Assembly: GCA_046349955.1 (NCBI GenBank)
Contig: JAXMBI010000028.1
Coordinates: 1-64,000, forward strand
Length of the DNA stretch: 64,000 bases
Source of the DNA: JBGAPH01 sp046349955
GTDB taxonomy: Bacteria; Planctomycetota; Planctomycetia; Pirellulales; JBGAPH01
Direction of reading: 5' to 3'
Made by a program: the position numbers and the translations under genes. This document shows positions 31,819 to 39,768 of this stretch, in pieces; within the stretch, counting starts at the first letter, position 1, and each line of letters opens with the position of its first letter. The notes under the pieces are model-generated. The model was not told the origin of the DNA and searched no databases. It worked only from the letters and a program-made list of their open reading frames with translations.

Positions 31819-32855
31819 GCAAGCTCCTTGGGGGAAACGGCCGAAATCTCACGACCCAAGAGCTTGGCCAGCGCTCGAATCTTCGTCATCAGTTCCGCGT
31901 ACTGAGCAGGCAGCAGGGCCTGGGGCCCATCGGAAAACGCCCGCTCGGGGCAATCGTGGACCTCAATATGCACGCCGTCGGCCCCGGCGGCAACGCCTGC
32001 CAGGGCGCAGGCAGGAATCAAGTGCGGCCGCCCCGTGGCATGGCTCGGGTCGACGATGATCGGCAGGTGCGACAGGTGATGGATGGCCGGCACCGCCGCC
32101 ACGTCGAACAGGTTCCGCGTGGCGGGATCGAAGCTCTTCACGCCGCGTTCGCAGAGCACCACATTCGGGTTGCCCTGCGAGAGGATGTATTCGGCGCTCA
32201 TCAGCAGATCTTCGAGCGTGGCGCTCATGCCGCGTTTGAGCAGCACCGGCTTGTCGGTGCGGCCCACCTCGGTGAGCAGCGAGAAGTTCTGCATGTTGCG
32301 GGCGCCGATCTGGATCATGTCGGCGTACTCGGCCACGATCTCCACGCGGCGCGGGTCCATGACCTCGGTGACGACCGGCAACCCATGGCGGCGGCCGACG
32401 TCGCGCAGGATCTTGAGCCCCCCTTCGGCCAAGCCCTGGAAGGCATAGGGGCTGGTGCGGGGCTTGAAGGCGCCGCCGCGGAGGATGTTCGCGCCCGCCT
32501 TGGCCACCGCCGCGGCGATGGCGTCCATCCGCTCCTCGTCTTCCACGGCGCAGGGCCCGGCGATCATCCCCAGGCTGCCACCGCCGAACTTGACGCCGCC
32601 GACGTCGACCACGCTCGGCTTGGGGTGGGCGTCTTTGCTGGCGAGCTTGTACGGGGGGAGCACCGGGATCACCTCGGCCACGCCGGCAATGGCGGCCAGG
32701 GGCGCGTTACGGATGATCTGTTCGTCGCCGATGACGCCGATGATCGTGCGGTAGGTGCCCCGGCTCAGGTGCGGCTTGAGGCCCAACGACTCCACCCGCT
32801 CGACGACGTGGGCAACTTGGTCGTCGGTGGCCTGGGATTCGAGAACGATGATCAA
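31803..32855 (-). CDS. aroF: 3-deoxy-7-phosphoheptulonate synthase (DAHP synthase, type I-beta)
   Basis: 350 residues; first step of the shikimate pathway. An N-terminal ferredoxin-like regulatory domain (residues 1-75, MIIVLESQATDDQVAHVVERV) precedes the TIM barrel with IAGPCAVEDEERM, LRGGAFKPRTSPYAFQG, IGARNMQNFSLL, PVLLKRGMSATLEDLL, LCERGVKSFDPATRNLFD and PIIVDPSHATGRPHLI. The start codon is TTG; no nearer ATG keeps the domain. Just upstream of tpiA with a 16-base overlap. Confidence 0.95.
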   Translation of the reverse strand: MIIVLESQATDDQVAHVVERVESLGLKPHLSRGTYRTIIGVIGDEQIIRNAPLAAIAGVAEVIPVLPPYKLASKDAHPKPSVVDVGGVKFGGGSLGMIAGPCAVEDEERMDAIAAAVAKAGANILRGGAFKPRTSPYAFQGLAEGGLKILRDVGRRHGLPVVTEVMDPRRVEIVAEYADMIQIGARNMQNFSLLTEVGRTDKPVLLKRGMSATLEDLLMSAEYILSQGNPNVVLCERGVKSFDPATRNLFDVAAVPAIHHLSHLPIIVDPSHATGRPHLIPACALAGVAAGADGVHIEVHDCPERAFSDGPQALLPAQYAELMTKIRALAKLLGREISAVSPKELACDAR

Positions 32856-33064
32856 GAGCGTGGACCTTCGGGGGGTGAACGGAAGGGAAGAGTATAGCGT
32901 TTTTGGGAGTGGAGGGCAGGGCGACGGCTATAGCCGCCCGCGAAAGGCGACTAATACAACTATAATGTGCGGGCCCGGCCCCGACAGCGTCGGGCAGTCG
33001 AGCCGGCCCATCGTAGGGTCCGCTCTCGCGGACCAATATCCACCGCGAAAGCCTGATTCCCACC

Positions 33065-34186
33065 GTGATTGCAAGTCTCCGCTCTCTCTTGGCGATCACC
33101 CTGGCTGGGACTGGGCTGCTTCTCGCCTCCGCTGCCTGGGCCCAGCAGCCCCTTTGGCAGAGCGGCCAGGGCGGCTATCACACCTACCGCATTCCGGCCC
33201 TGGCCGTCACCGGCCGGGGGACGGTGTTGGCCTTTTGCGAAGGCCGTAAGGGGGGCTCTGGCGACGCGGGCGATATACACCTGCTGCTCAAACGCTCGAC
33301 CGACGGCGGCACGACCTGGACCGCCCAGCAGGTGCTGTGGGACGACGGCGCTAATACTTGCGGCAACCCCTGCGTGGTGGTCGACAGCGACACCGGCGTT
33401 GCCTGGCTGCTTTGTACTTGGAACCGCGGCGACGATCGCGAGCCGCAGATCATCGGCGGGACGAGCAAGGACACGCGGCGGGTCTTCGTGCTCCATTCTG
33501 AAGACGATGGTGTTACCTGGCGCCGTCCGACGGAAATCACGGCCGACGCGAAACGCCCCGATTGGACCTGGTACGCCACCGGCCCCGGCTCGGGCATTCA
33601 ACTGCGCGGCGGCGCGGCCAAGGGGCGGCTCGTCATCCCCTGCGACCACATTGAAGCCGGCTCGCGCGACTATTACTCGCACGTTATCTATAGCGACGAC
33701 CACGGCAAAACCTGGCAACTCGGCGGCCGCACGCCGCGAACTCAGGTCAACGAATGCCAGGTCGCGGAGTTGATTGATGGCCGCCTACTGCTCAACATGC
33801 GCAACTACGACCCTGCCCAACGCCGCCGCCAAATCGCCACCAGCCGCGACGGCGGCCTCACCTGGCAGGAACAGCGCTTCGACCCCGCGCTCGTCGAGCC
33901 CATCTGCCAGGCCGCGCTCGAGTACCTGACGTCAGCAACCAGCGGCCCAGGCGTGCTCCTCTTCACCAACCCGGCCGACGCCGAGCGGCGCGTGCGGCTG
34001 ACGCTGCGGGCAAGCTTCGACGAGGGCAAGACCTGGCCGCGCGAGACGGTGCTGCACGCGGGGCCGAGCGCGTATTCGGATCTTGCAGTATTGCCCGACG
34101 GCCAGGTTGCATGCCTCTATGAAGCAGGGGAGCGCGGGGCGTATGAGGCGATCGCTTTTCAGCGGCTTGCCGTCCCTCTCCCTTAG
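33065..34186 (+). CDS. Secreted sialidase-like protein (BNR/Asp-box, GH33-like)
   Basis: 373 residues from a GTG start. Signal peptide SLLAITLAGTGLLLASAAWA. Sialidase landmarks: Y-R-I-P arginine motif in GGYHTYRIPALAVT, Asp-boxes S-T-D-G-G-T-T-W, S-E-D-D-G-V-T-W, S-D-D-H-G-K-T-W and S-R-D-G-G-L-T-W, the acidic EGRKGGSGD, and NECQVAELIDG. The domain is a six-bladed propeller that removes sialic acid from glycans or acts on related acids. The last bases of the stop codon belong to a TTAGCCCCC repeat. No transporter or sialate-catabolic gene is adjacent. Confidence 0.87.
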   Translation: MIASLRSLLAITLAGTGLLLASAAWAQQPLWQSGQGGYHTYRIPALAVTGRGTVLAFCEGRKGGSGDAGDIHLLLKRSTDGGTTWTAQQVLWDDGANTCGNPCVVVDSDTGVAWLLCTWNRGDDREPQIIGGTSKDTRRVFVLHSEDDGVTWRRPTEITADAKRPDWTWYATGPGSGIQLRGGAAKGRLVIPCDHIEAGSRDYYSHVIYSDDHGKTWQLGGRTPRTQVNECQVAELIDGRLLLNMRNYDPAQRRRQIATSRDGGLTWQEQRFDPALVEPICQAALEYLTSATSGPGVLLFTNPADAERRVRLTLRASFDEGKTWPRETVLHAGPSAYSDLAVLPDGQVACLYEAGERGAYEAIAFQRLAVPLP

Positions 34187-34207
34187 CCCCCCGTCAATGA
34201 CGGGGGG
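34183..34207. repeat. TTAG-palindrome (CCCCCCGTCAATGACGGGGGG), left member of pair 1
   Basis: A 10-base-pair palindrome (34187-34207, single central base) preceded by TTAG that contains the sialidase stop codon. Its inverted partner is at 35424-35448. Confidence 0.75.
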
Positions 34208-34287
34208 ACATTTCCGATTTCTCTGCGGCAAACCGCTGGTCGTCGAGTTCGGCGCGTCACCATGCTCCTCCCCCTGGACCATCACCA

Positions 34288-35109
34288 CTAGAACGCGGGA
34301 TTTGCAGGGTAGCGGTATGCTTCCAGATCGACCCTGACGCCGTTGACCACAAGGTCATGCAGCCGTAGCGAGTTCACGAGCCAAGATATCCCTTGAGGGG
34401 TGACCAGAGGGGCGTTCAAGTGAAGGGTGTGAAGCACCGGCAACTGCGACAAGCAGCGTAGGCCGTCGTTGGTGACGCCATTTGCATCAATGTGAATCGC
34501 CCATAGCGACGTCTTTCCCGCCAAGCGTTCGAGGCCCACATTGGTCAGCGGAAGCCCGCCCCGCCCTGACAACTGAACGTGTTCGAGCGCAGGCATTTTG
34601 ACGATCTGAGCAATGCCCTCGTCGGAAATTGACAGGCGCGTGTCGATTACGAGATAACTTGCGGCAGCAAGCTGCGGAAGTGAAGAGAGCCCTGCGTCGG
34701 TCACCATTGCGTCTTCAACGATAAGCGAGGTGGCACGTCGCATCCCACAGAAGCGACGCATAACCGCATCGTCCACCAGGTTCGACTTGATCCGTAGGCC
34801 CCCTTTCAAGTCCCACGACTGAATGATCGAAAGCTCGTTCTCGGTGATCAGGCCGAGCCCGGCGCAATCCCAACAAGACAGGTGGGCTCCGATCACAGAG
34901 ATGGCCGCTTCGCCTGCCAGCGGCTGCCAAAACCATTGGGGCCACAAAGGTTCGTGATAGACGGCGAACGAGTCGCAGGTCCCGAACCGATAGAGAACGT
35001 CGTACTGGCACTGCAATCGCGCGATGTACAGACGGAGTCCCAGGAGCGGGAGGCTGCACAAGAAAACCACGATCAACAGGGTTCGGATCCTGTACCGCGG
35101 CCTGATCAT
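34288..35109 (-). CDS. Membrane-anchored leucine-rich-repeat-like protein
   Basis: 273 residues. An N-terminal helix with planctomycete-type opening (RYRIRTLLIVVFLCSLPLLGLRLYI), then a region with aromatics and a Cys pair (HLSCWDCAGLGL), then from about residue 110 irregular leucine-rich repeats of 24-25 residues (TDAGLSSLPQLAA, SDEGIAQIVKMPALEHVQLSG, TNVGLERLAGKTSLWAIHID, TNDGLRCLSQLPVLHTLHLN). One membrane pass with the LRR part facing out is likely. It is bracketed by two TTAG palindromes (34183-34207 and 35424-35448). Confidence 0.7.
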   Translation of the reverse strand: MIRPRYRIRTLLIVVFLCSLPLLGLRLYIARLQCQYDVLYRFGTCDSFAVYHEPLWPQWFWQPLAGEAAISVIGAHLSCWDCAGLGLITENELSIIQSWDLKGGLRIKSNLVDDAVMRRFCGMRRATSLIVEDAMVTDAGLSSLPQLAAASYLVIDTRLSISDEGIAQIVKMPALEHVQLSGRGGLPLTNVGLERLAGKTSLWAIHIDANGVTNDGLRCLSQLPVLHTLHLNAPLVTPQGISWLVNSLRLHDLVVNGVRVDLEAYRYPANPAF

Positions 35110-35550
35110 GGCTTCGTCTTCCGAAACGGAACTGAGCCGGGACGGGCAGGAGTAGCGAACTGTTTGCCAGAGCCGCTTTCCCGCGTCTTGCTAGCCGGCG
35201 GGCGATTCGGCGGTATGGTAATGTGTTGGCCGCGGCAAGCCAAGTTTGTCTGCCCGAGCCAATCGACTTTGGGAAGACTGATTGAGCCAGGCGCGATCTC
35301 CAGACGGGCAGTTCAAAGTAGGTGCTGCCTTGCCAGCGTGTGCGTTCGCGCCTTTGCAACGCAGTGGAACAGATTTGGGAGAAAACGTGCCCGCCGTCGT
35401 TATCGGCAGATCGCCATGCTCCTCCCCCGGCGACTCGCCGGGGGCTAACGGCCACGCTCGCCGGTCCTTGGTCTCCCGCCCGCTCTATGCTCCAATAGCC
35501 CCTCAGGCAGCCGCTCGGGGAGCGGCTGAGAGCCGTAAGCGGAGCGATGC
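35110..35550. other. Intergenic region with palindrome and leader hairpin
   Basis: 440 bases. It holds the right member of palindrome pair 1 (35424-35448) and a hairpin at 35508-35528 (CAGCCGCT with AGCGGCTG) just before the Rieske gene, whose GGAG ribosome-binding site is at 35541-35544. The remainder shows no believable gene. Confidence 0.5.
35424..35448. repeat. Palindrome-CTAA (CCCCCGGCGACTCGCCGGGGG), right member of pair 1
   Basis: A 10-base-pair palindrome with one central base followed by CTAA; inner flank GATCGCCATGCTCCT is shared with the palindrome unit at 38009-38045 in inverted form. Confidence 0.75.
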
Positions 35551-35862
35551 ATGAGTCGGTTTGTGCCGGTGGCCTCGGTGGCCGAGATTCCCGATCCTGG
35601 CAAGCGGTTGATCGAGCTCGACGATCGGGTGCTGGTGCTGTTTCACGTCGGGGGCAAGTTCTTCGCCATCGACGACGTTTGCACGCACGACGGCGGCCCG
35701 CTTAGCGAAGGCGACCTCGACGGCTTCGCCATCGCCTGCCCTCGCCACGGCGCGAAGTTCGACATCCGCAACGGCGCCGCCCTGACGATGCCGGCCACCC
35801 AGCCGACCGAAGCCTACGAAGTGAAGGTGGAAAACGGCCAGGTGCTGGTCAAGGTCGACTGA
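35551..35862 (+). CDS. Rieske-type [2Fe-2S] ferredoxin
   Basis: 103 residues; one Rieske domain with cluster ligands Cys44-Thr-His46 (VCTHDGG) and Cys63-Pro-Arg-His66 (CPRHGAKFD). It matches the small ferredoxin subunits of ring-hydroxylating oxygenases and NirD. No oxygenase or nitrite reductase is adjacent, so the redox partner is unknown. GGAG precedes the ATG by 8 bases. purQ follows 48 bases later. Confidence 0.92.
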   Translation: MSRFVPVASVAEIPDPGKRLIELDDRVLVLFHVGGKFFAIDDVCTHDGGPLSEGDLDGFAIACPRHGAKFDIRNGAALTMPATQPTEAYEVKVENGQVLVKVD

Positions 35863-35910
35863 AGTCCCGCCGCCTGGTTTCGATTCAACGCTCTCGGAGA
35901 ACGACGAAAA

Positions 35911-36735
35911 ATGCCGATGGCCAAGCCCCGCGTGCTCGTGCTGCGTGCCCCTGGTTCCAATTGCGACGTGGAAACCGCCTTCGCCTTCGAGCAGGCGGGG
36001 GCCGTCGCCGAGCGCGTTCACGTGGGGCGCGTGCTCGAAGCGCCCGGCCTGCTCGCCAACTTTCAAACGCTCTGCATTCCCGGCGGCTTCTCGTACGGAG
36101 ACGATCTGGCGGCCGGACGCATTCTCGGCAGCCAGTTGCAGCACCGCCTGGCCGGGGCCCTGGCCGAGTTCCGCGAGGCCGGCAAGCTCGTGCTTGGCAT
36201 CTGCAACGGCTTTCAGGTGCTCATCAAGTCGGGACTGTTGCTCGAGGGAGACGCCGACAATGGCCCGGAGGCGACGCTCGCCTGGAACGACTGCGGCCGG
36301 TTTCAGGACCGCTGGATCCACGTGCGGAGCGAAGGCAGCCTGTGCGTGTTCCTGCGGGGAATCCGCGAGATGTACCTGCCGGTGGCGCACGCCGAAGGGA
36401 AGTTCGTACCGCGGGACGCGGAGACGCTCGCCCGGCTGGAAGCGGCTGGGCAGCTCGCGCTACGTTACGCCGCGGCGCCTGAGCCGGCGCTCGTGGGCGC
36501 AGGCGTCGGAACCAGCAATGCAGTGGGCGAGTTGCCGTTTCCGCTGAACCCGAACGGCTCGGTGGCCGCGGTCGCCGGCGCCTGCGATCCGAGCGGGCGG
36601 GTGTTCGGCCTGATGCCCCACCCCGAGCGGCACATCGATCCCACGCAGCATCCGCAGTGGACGCGCCGCGACGAGCAGCCGCCGGTGGGCGACGGCCTGG
36701 CCGTGTTCGAGAACGCGGTCGAATACTTCGGGTAG
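35911..36735 (+). CDS. purQ: Phosphoribosylformylglycinamidine synthase glutaminase subunit
   Basis: 274 residues; glutaminase part of FGAM synthase in purine synthesis, supplying ammonia to PurL. Triad: Cys98 in KLVLGICNGFQ, and His/Glu in LMPHPERHIDP. Other marks: LRAPGSNCDVETAFAFEQ, IPGGFSYGDDLAAGRI. It is about 45 residues longer than small PurQ proteins (internal segment around 180-215), as in planctomycetes and some other bacteria. A second ATG at 35917 is possible. purL and purS are not in the window. Confidence 0.95.
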   Translation: MPMAKPRVLVLRAPGSNCDVETAFAFEQAGAVAERVHVGRVLEAPGLLANFQTLCIPGGFSYGDDLAAGRILGSQLQHRLAGALAEFREAGKLVLGICNGFQVLIKSGLLLEGDADNGPEATLAWNDCGRFQDRWIHVRSEGSLCVFLRGIREMYLPVAHAEGKFVPRDAETLARLEAAGQLALRYAAAPEPALVGAGVGTSNAVGELPFPLNPNGSVAAVAGACDPSGRVFGLMPHPERHIDPTQHPQWTRRDEQPPVGDGLAVFENAVEYFG

Positions 36736-36766
36736 AGCGGAACCCACGCGGCAGGCGAGCGATCTC

Positions 36767-38011
36767 ATGGCTCCGTCCCAAGCATCGGCCGCCGCCACGT
36801 TGCCGCTGGCCGGGGTGCGAGTGCTCGATCTGTCGCGCGTGCTGGCTGGGCCCTTCTGCTGCCAAGTATTGGCCGATCTGGGGGCCGACGTCGTCAAGGT
36901 CGAGCGGCCGGGGCTGGGGGACGAGACGCGGCAGTGGGGACCGCCTTATGCCGGCGAAGGGGGCCCGAGCGCCTACTATCTCTCGGCCAATCGCGGCAAG
37001 CGCTCGCTGGCCCTCGACCTGAGCACGCCGGCCGGCAGGGCGCTGCTCGAGCGGTTGATCGCAAAAGCCGACGTGCTCGTGGAGAACTTTCTGCCCAGCA
37101 CGGCGCAAAAACTGGGGCTGACGCGGGACCGCCTCGCGCAGCTTCAGCCAGCGCTCGTGAGCTGCTCGATCTCCGGCTACGGCCGCACCGGACCTTTGGC
37201 CGACGTGCCCGGCTACGACCTGGTGATTCAGGCGGCCTCGGGGCTGATGGCGATCACGGGGGAGCCGCAGGGGATGCCGATGAAGGTGGGCGTGGCGATC
37301 AGCGACGTGATCACTGGGCTCTATGCGGCGACGAGCGTGCTCGCGGGGCTCGTGGCCCGCGGTCATGGGCAAGCCGGCAAAGCGTTCGACCTGTCGTTGC
37401 TGGACTGTACCCTGGCGGGGCTCGTGAACGTGGCCGAGTCGGCGCTCGTCACCGGCAACCGGCCCAAACGCTACGGCAACGCCCATCCGCAGATCGTGCC
37501 GTATGAAGCGTTCGCAACGGCCGACAGTCACTTGGTGTTGGCCGTGGGTAACGACGGCCAGTGGCAGCGGTTTTGCCAAGCGGCGGAGCGACCAGATTTG
37601 GCAGCGGATGAGCGCTTCACTACGAACCCGCTCCGCGTGCAGCACCGCGAGACGTTGATCGCGCTGTTGCAGCCGGTGCTCGAGGCGCGCTCGCTGGCGG
37701 ACTGGGAAGCGCGGCTGACGAGCGCCGAGGTGCCGCATGGACCGGTGCTGCCGCTCGATGAGACCTTCGCGCTGCCGGTGGTGGCGGCGCGGGAGATGGT
37801 GACGGAGACGGCACTGACATCCGGCGAACAGGTACGGCTGGTGGGTAATCCGATTCATTGGCCTGAGCGGCCGACAACGGCGGCTGTCGCTCCGCCAGAC
37901 CTAGGGCAGCATACGCGCGAAGTGTTGCGCGAGTGGTTGGGAATGGCGGACGCGGAGATCGAGGGGTTGGTGGGGCAGAAGGTTGTGAGCGATCAGGAGC
38001 GGCGCAATTAG
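36767..38011 (+). CDS. CaiB/BaiF family (class III) CoA transferase
   Basis: 414 residues. Moves CoA between carboxylic acids. LAGVRVLDLSRVLAGPFCCQVLADLGADVVKVERP is the typical opening; ANRGKRSLALDLSTPAGRALL, SISGYGRTGP, PGYDLVIQAASGLMAITGEP follow; the catalytic aspartate is in FDLSLLDCTLAGL near residue 210. The C-terminal part has HPQIVPYEAFATADSHLVLAVGNDGQW and GPVLPLDETF. Substrate unknown. The stop codon is the TAG of a TTAGCCCCC repeat. It lies 31 bases past purQ. Confidence 0.92.
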   Translation: MAPSQASAAATLPLAGVRVLDLSRVLAGPFCCQVLADLGADVVKVERPGLGDETRQWGPPYAGEGGPSAYYLSANRGKRSLALDLSTPAGRALLERLIAKADVLVENFLPSTAQKLGLTRDRLAQLQPALVSCSISGYGRTGPLADVPGYDLVIQAASGLMAITGEPQGMPMKVGVAISDVITGLYAATSVLAGLVARGHGQAGKAFDLSLLDCTLAGLVNVAESALVTGNRPKRYGNAHPQIVPYEAFATADSHLVLAVGNDGQWQRFCQAAERPDLAADERFTTNPLRVQHRETLIALLQPVLEARSLADWEARLTSAEVPHGPVLPLDETFALPVVAAREMVTETALTSGEQVRLVGNPIHWPERPTTAAVAPPDLGQHTREVLREWLGMADAEIEGLVGQKVVSDQERRN

Positions 38012-38148
38012 CCCCCGGCGAGTCGCCGGGGGGAGAAGGATCGCCAAAACAAAGATCACGTCCATTCGGCTATCTGCTTCACAACTGGCGGCTCGACCGC
38101 GAGCGACAAAGTTACGCTATCCACCCCCCGTCATTGACGGGGGGCTAA
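38009..38148. repeat. 140-bp element bounded by inverted TTAG palindromes (pair 2)
   Basis: Left unit TTAGCCCCCGGCGAGTCGCCGGGGG, palindrome at 38012-38032; right unit palindrome CCCCCCGTCATTGACGGGGGG at 38124-38144 followed by CTAA. The left TTAG holds the CoA-transferase stop; the right CTAATG runs into the mutY start codon. The 90-base centre shows nothing else. Confidence 0.8.
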
Positions 38149-39275
38149 TGAACACGATCAACAAAATGGCACGGAACGCCTCGCCCGCCGTTAACCCTGT
38201 CGCTTGGTCTTCCTCCTGGAAGACCGCCTTCCGTCGTCGCTTGCTGCGCTGGTTCTCGGCGAATGCCCGCGAGCTGCCGTGGCGGGAGAATCGCGATCCG
38301 TACCGCGTCTGGCTGAGCGAAATCATGCTCCAGCAAACGCAGGTGGCCGCGGTGCGCCCCTACTTCCTGCGGTTTGTAGAAACGTTTCCCACGGTCGCCG
38401 CTCTCGCGGCGGCCGACGAGCAGCTCGTGCTCCGGCATTGGGAGGGGCTTGGCTACTACCGGCGAGCTCGCCAACTCCATGCGGCCGCGCGAAAGATCGT
38501 GGCCGAGCACGCCGGCGTCTTTCCCGATCGCGCCGAGCAAGTGCGCGGATTGCCGGGCATCGGCCGCTACACCGCGGGTGCGATTCTCTCGATCGCCTTC
38601 GACCAGCCGGAGCCGATCGTCGAGGCGAACACGCAGCGGCTGCTCGCGCGGCTGTTGCCGTATGAAGGCGATCTCTCCACCATGGCGGCGCAGGCAGCGC
38701 TCTGGCAAGCTGCGGCTGACTTGGTGCCGCGCCGCGGCGCCGGGCAGTTCAATCAGGCCATGATGGAGTTGGGCAGCCTGGTCTGCGTGCCGAAGACGCC
38801 GCGTTGCGGCGAATGCCCTGTCGCCGAATTGTGCCCTGCCCTTCGACTGGGAATCGAACAGCGGGTGCCACTCCCCAAGGCGAAGCCCAAATTCGAAGAA
38901 GTGCGCGAAGCGGCGGTGGCGGTGTGGCGCGGCGGGCGCGTGCTTTTGATGCAGCGGCAGCCAGGAGAACGCTGGGCCGGCCTCTGGGATTTTCCCCGCT
39001 TTGAGTTGCCTGCGGGCCCCGCCAGCGATCTCGCCGAACATGTCGAACAACGGACGGGCCTGGTGGTCGAGCCTGGAGACCAACTCACCACGCTCCGGCA
39101 CGGCGTCACCCGGTTTCGCATCACGCTCGAATGCCATGAGGCCCGCTACGTGCGCCGCAATCGCCGCATGCAAACGCCTACGCAATGGGCCGCGCCCGCG
39201 GCGATCGAAGAGTTGCCCTGCCACGTAACGGGGCGGAAGTTCGCCCGGCTGCTGGCGGAACGAAGCCTCGACTGA
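38148..39275 (+). CDS. mutY: Adenine DNA glycosylase MutY
   Basis: 375 residues; removes adenine mispaired with 8-oxoguanine. Catalytic Glu58 in WLSEIMLQQTQV, HhH motif LPGIGRYTAGAIL (135-147), [4Fe-4S] ligands C-x6-C-x2-C-x5-C in VCVPKTPRCGECPVAELC, and a C-terminal NUDIX-like domain (WAGLWDFPRFELP). The second catalytic position, Asp138 in E. coli (D-G-N-V), is Glu159 here (PIVEANTQR). The N-terminus overlaps the end of a repeat, and ATG 38166 is an alternative start. Confidence 0.93.
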   Translation: MNTINKMARNASPAVNPVAWSSSWKTAFRRRLLRWFSANARELPWRENRDPYRVWLSEIMLQQTQVAAVRPYFLRFVETFPTVAALAAADEQLVLRHWEGLGYYRRARQLHAAARKIVAEHAGVFPDRAEQVRGLPGIGRYTAGAILSIAFDQPEPIVEANTQRLLARLLPYEGDLSTMAAQAALWQAAADLVPRRGAGQFNQAMMELGSLVCVPKTPRCGECPVAELCPALRLGIEQRVPLPKAKPKFEEVREAAVAVWRGGRVLLMQRQPGERWAGLWDFPRFELPAGPASDLAEHVEQRTGLVVEPGDQLTTLRHGVTRFRITLECHEARYVRRNRRMQTPTQWAAPAAIEELPCHVTGRKFARLLAERSLD

Positions 39276-39322
39276 CCGGCTGCATTCGCAATGGCCTCGA
39301 CCGGAGCGTGGCGAGTAAAAGA

Positions 39323-39763
39323 AACGCAGCGCACAACCTTCGGGGGCGAGCGGCCCAGCGTAAGCTGGCCGATTCTCCGCGTTGGGAGCGCGGACGCCGG
39401 TTTGGTCAGCCGGCTGACGCCGGCCGCTCGCCAGTGCGGTTGGTGGAAGCGCTGTACGTTGTGCGCATCGATTGGGTCGAGCCAGGGAAACGCAGCGCGC
39501 AACGTCCCCGGCGAGCGGCCTAGCGTAAGCTGGCCGATTCTCCCACGTGGGGGCGCAGACGCCCGTTTGGTCAGCCGGCTGACGCCGGCCGCTCGCCAGT
39601 GCGGATGGTGGAAGCGCTGTACGTTGTGCGCATCGGTTGGGGCGAGCCAGGGAAACGCAGCGCGCAACGTCCCCGGCGAGCGGCCTAGCGTAAGCTGGCC
39701 GATGCTCCGCTTGGGGACGCGGACGCCGGTTTGTTCAGCCGGCTGACGCCGGCCGCTCGCCGG
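39323..39763. repeat. Three-copy family A array with 165-bp unit
   Basis: GGCGAGCGG copies start at 39345, 39510 and 39675 (spacing 165 twice). Core hairpins are as at 18608-19367 (CCAGCGTAAGCTGG or TAGCGTAAGCTGGCC, then CAGCCGGCTGACGCCGG, then GGCCGCTCGCC), but the linker differs and carries GCGCTGTACGTTGTGCGC and AACGCAGCGCGCAACG. The unit is again divisible by three, so false open frames cross it on both strands. Confidence 0.9.
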
Positions 39764-39768
39764 AACCG

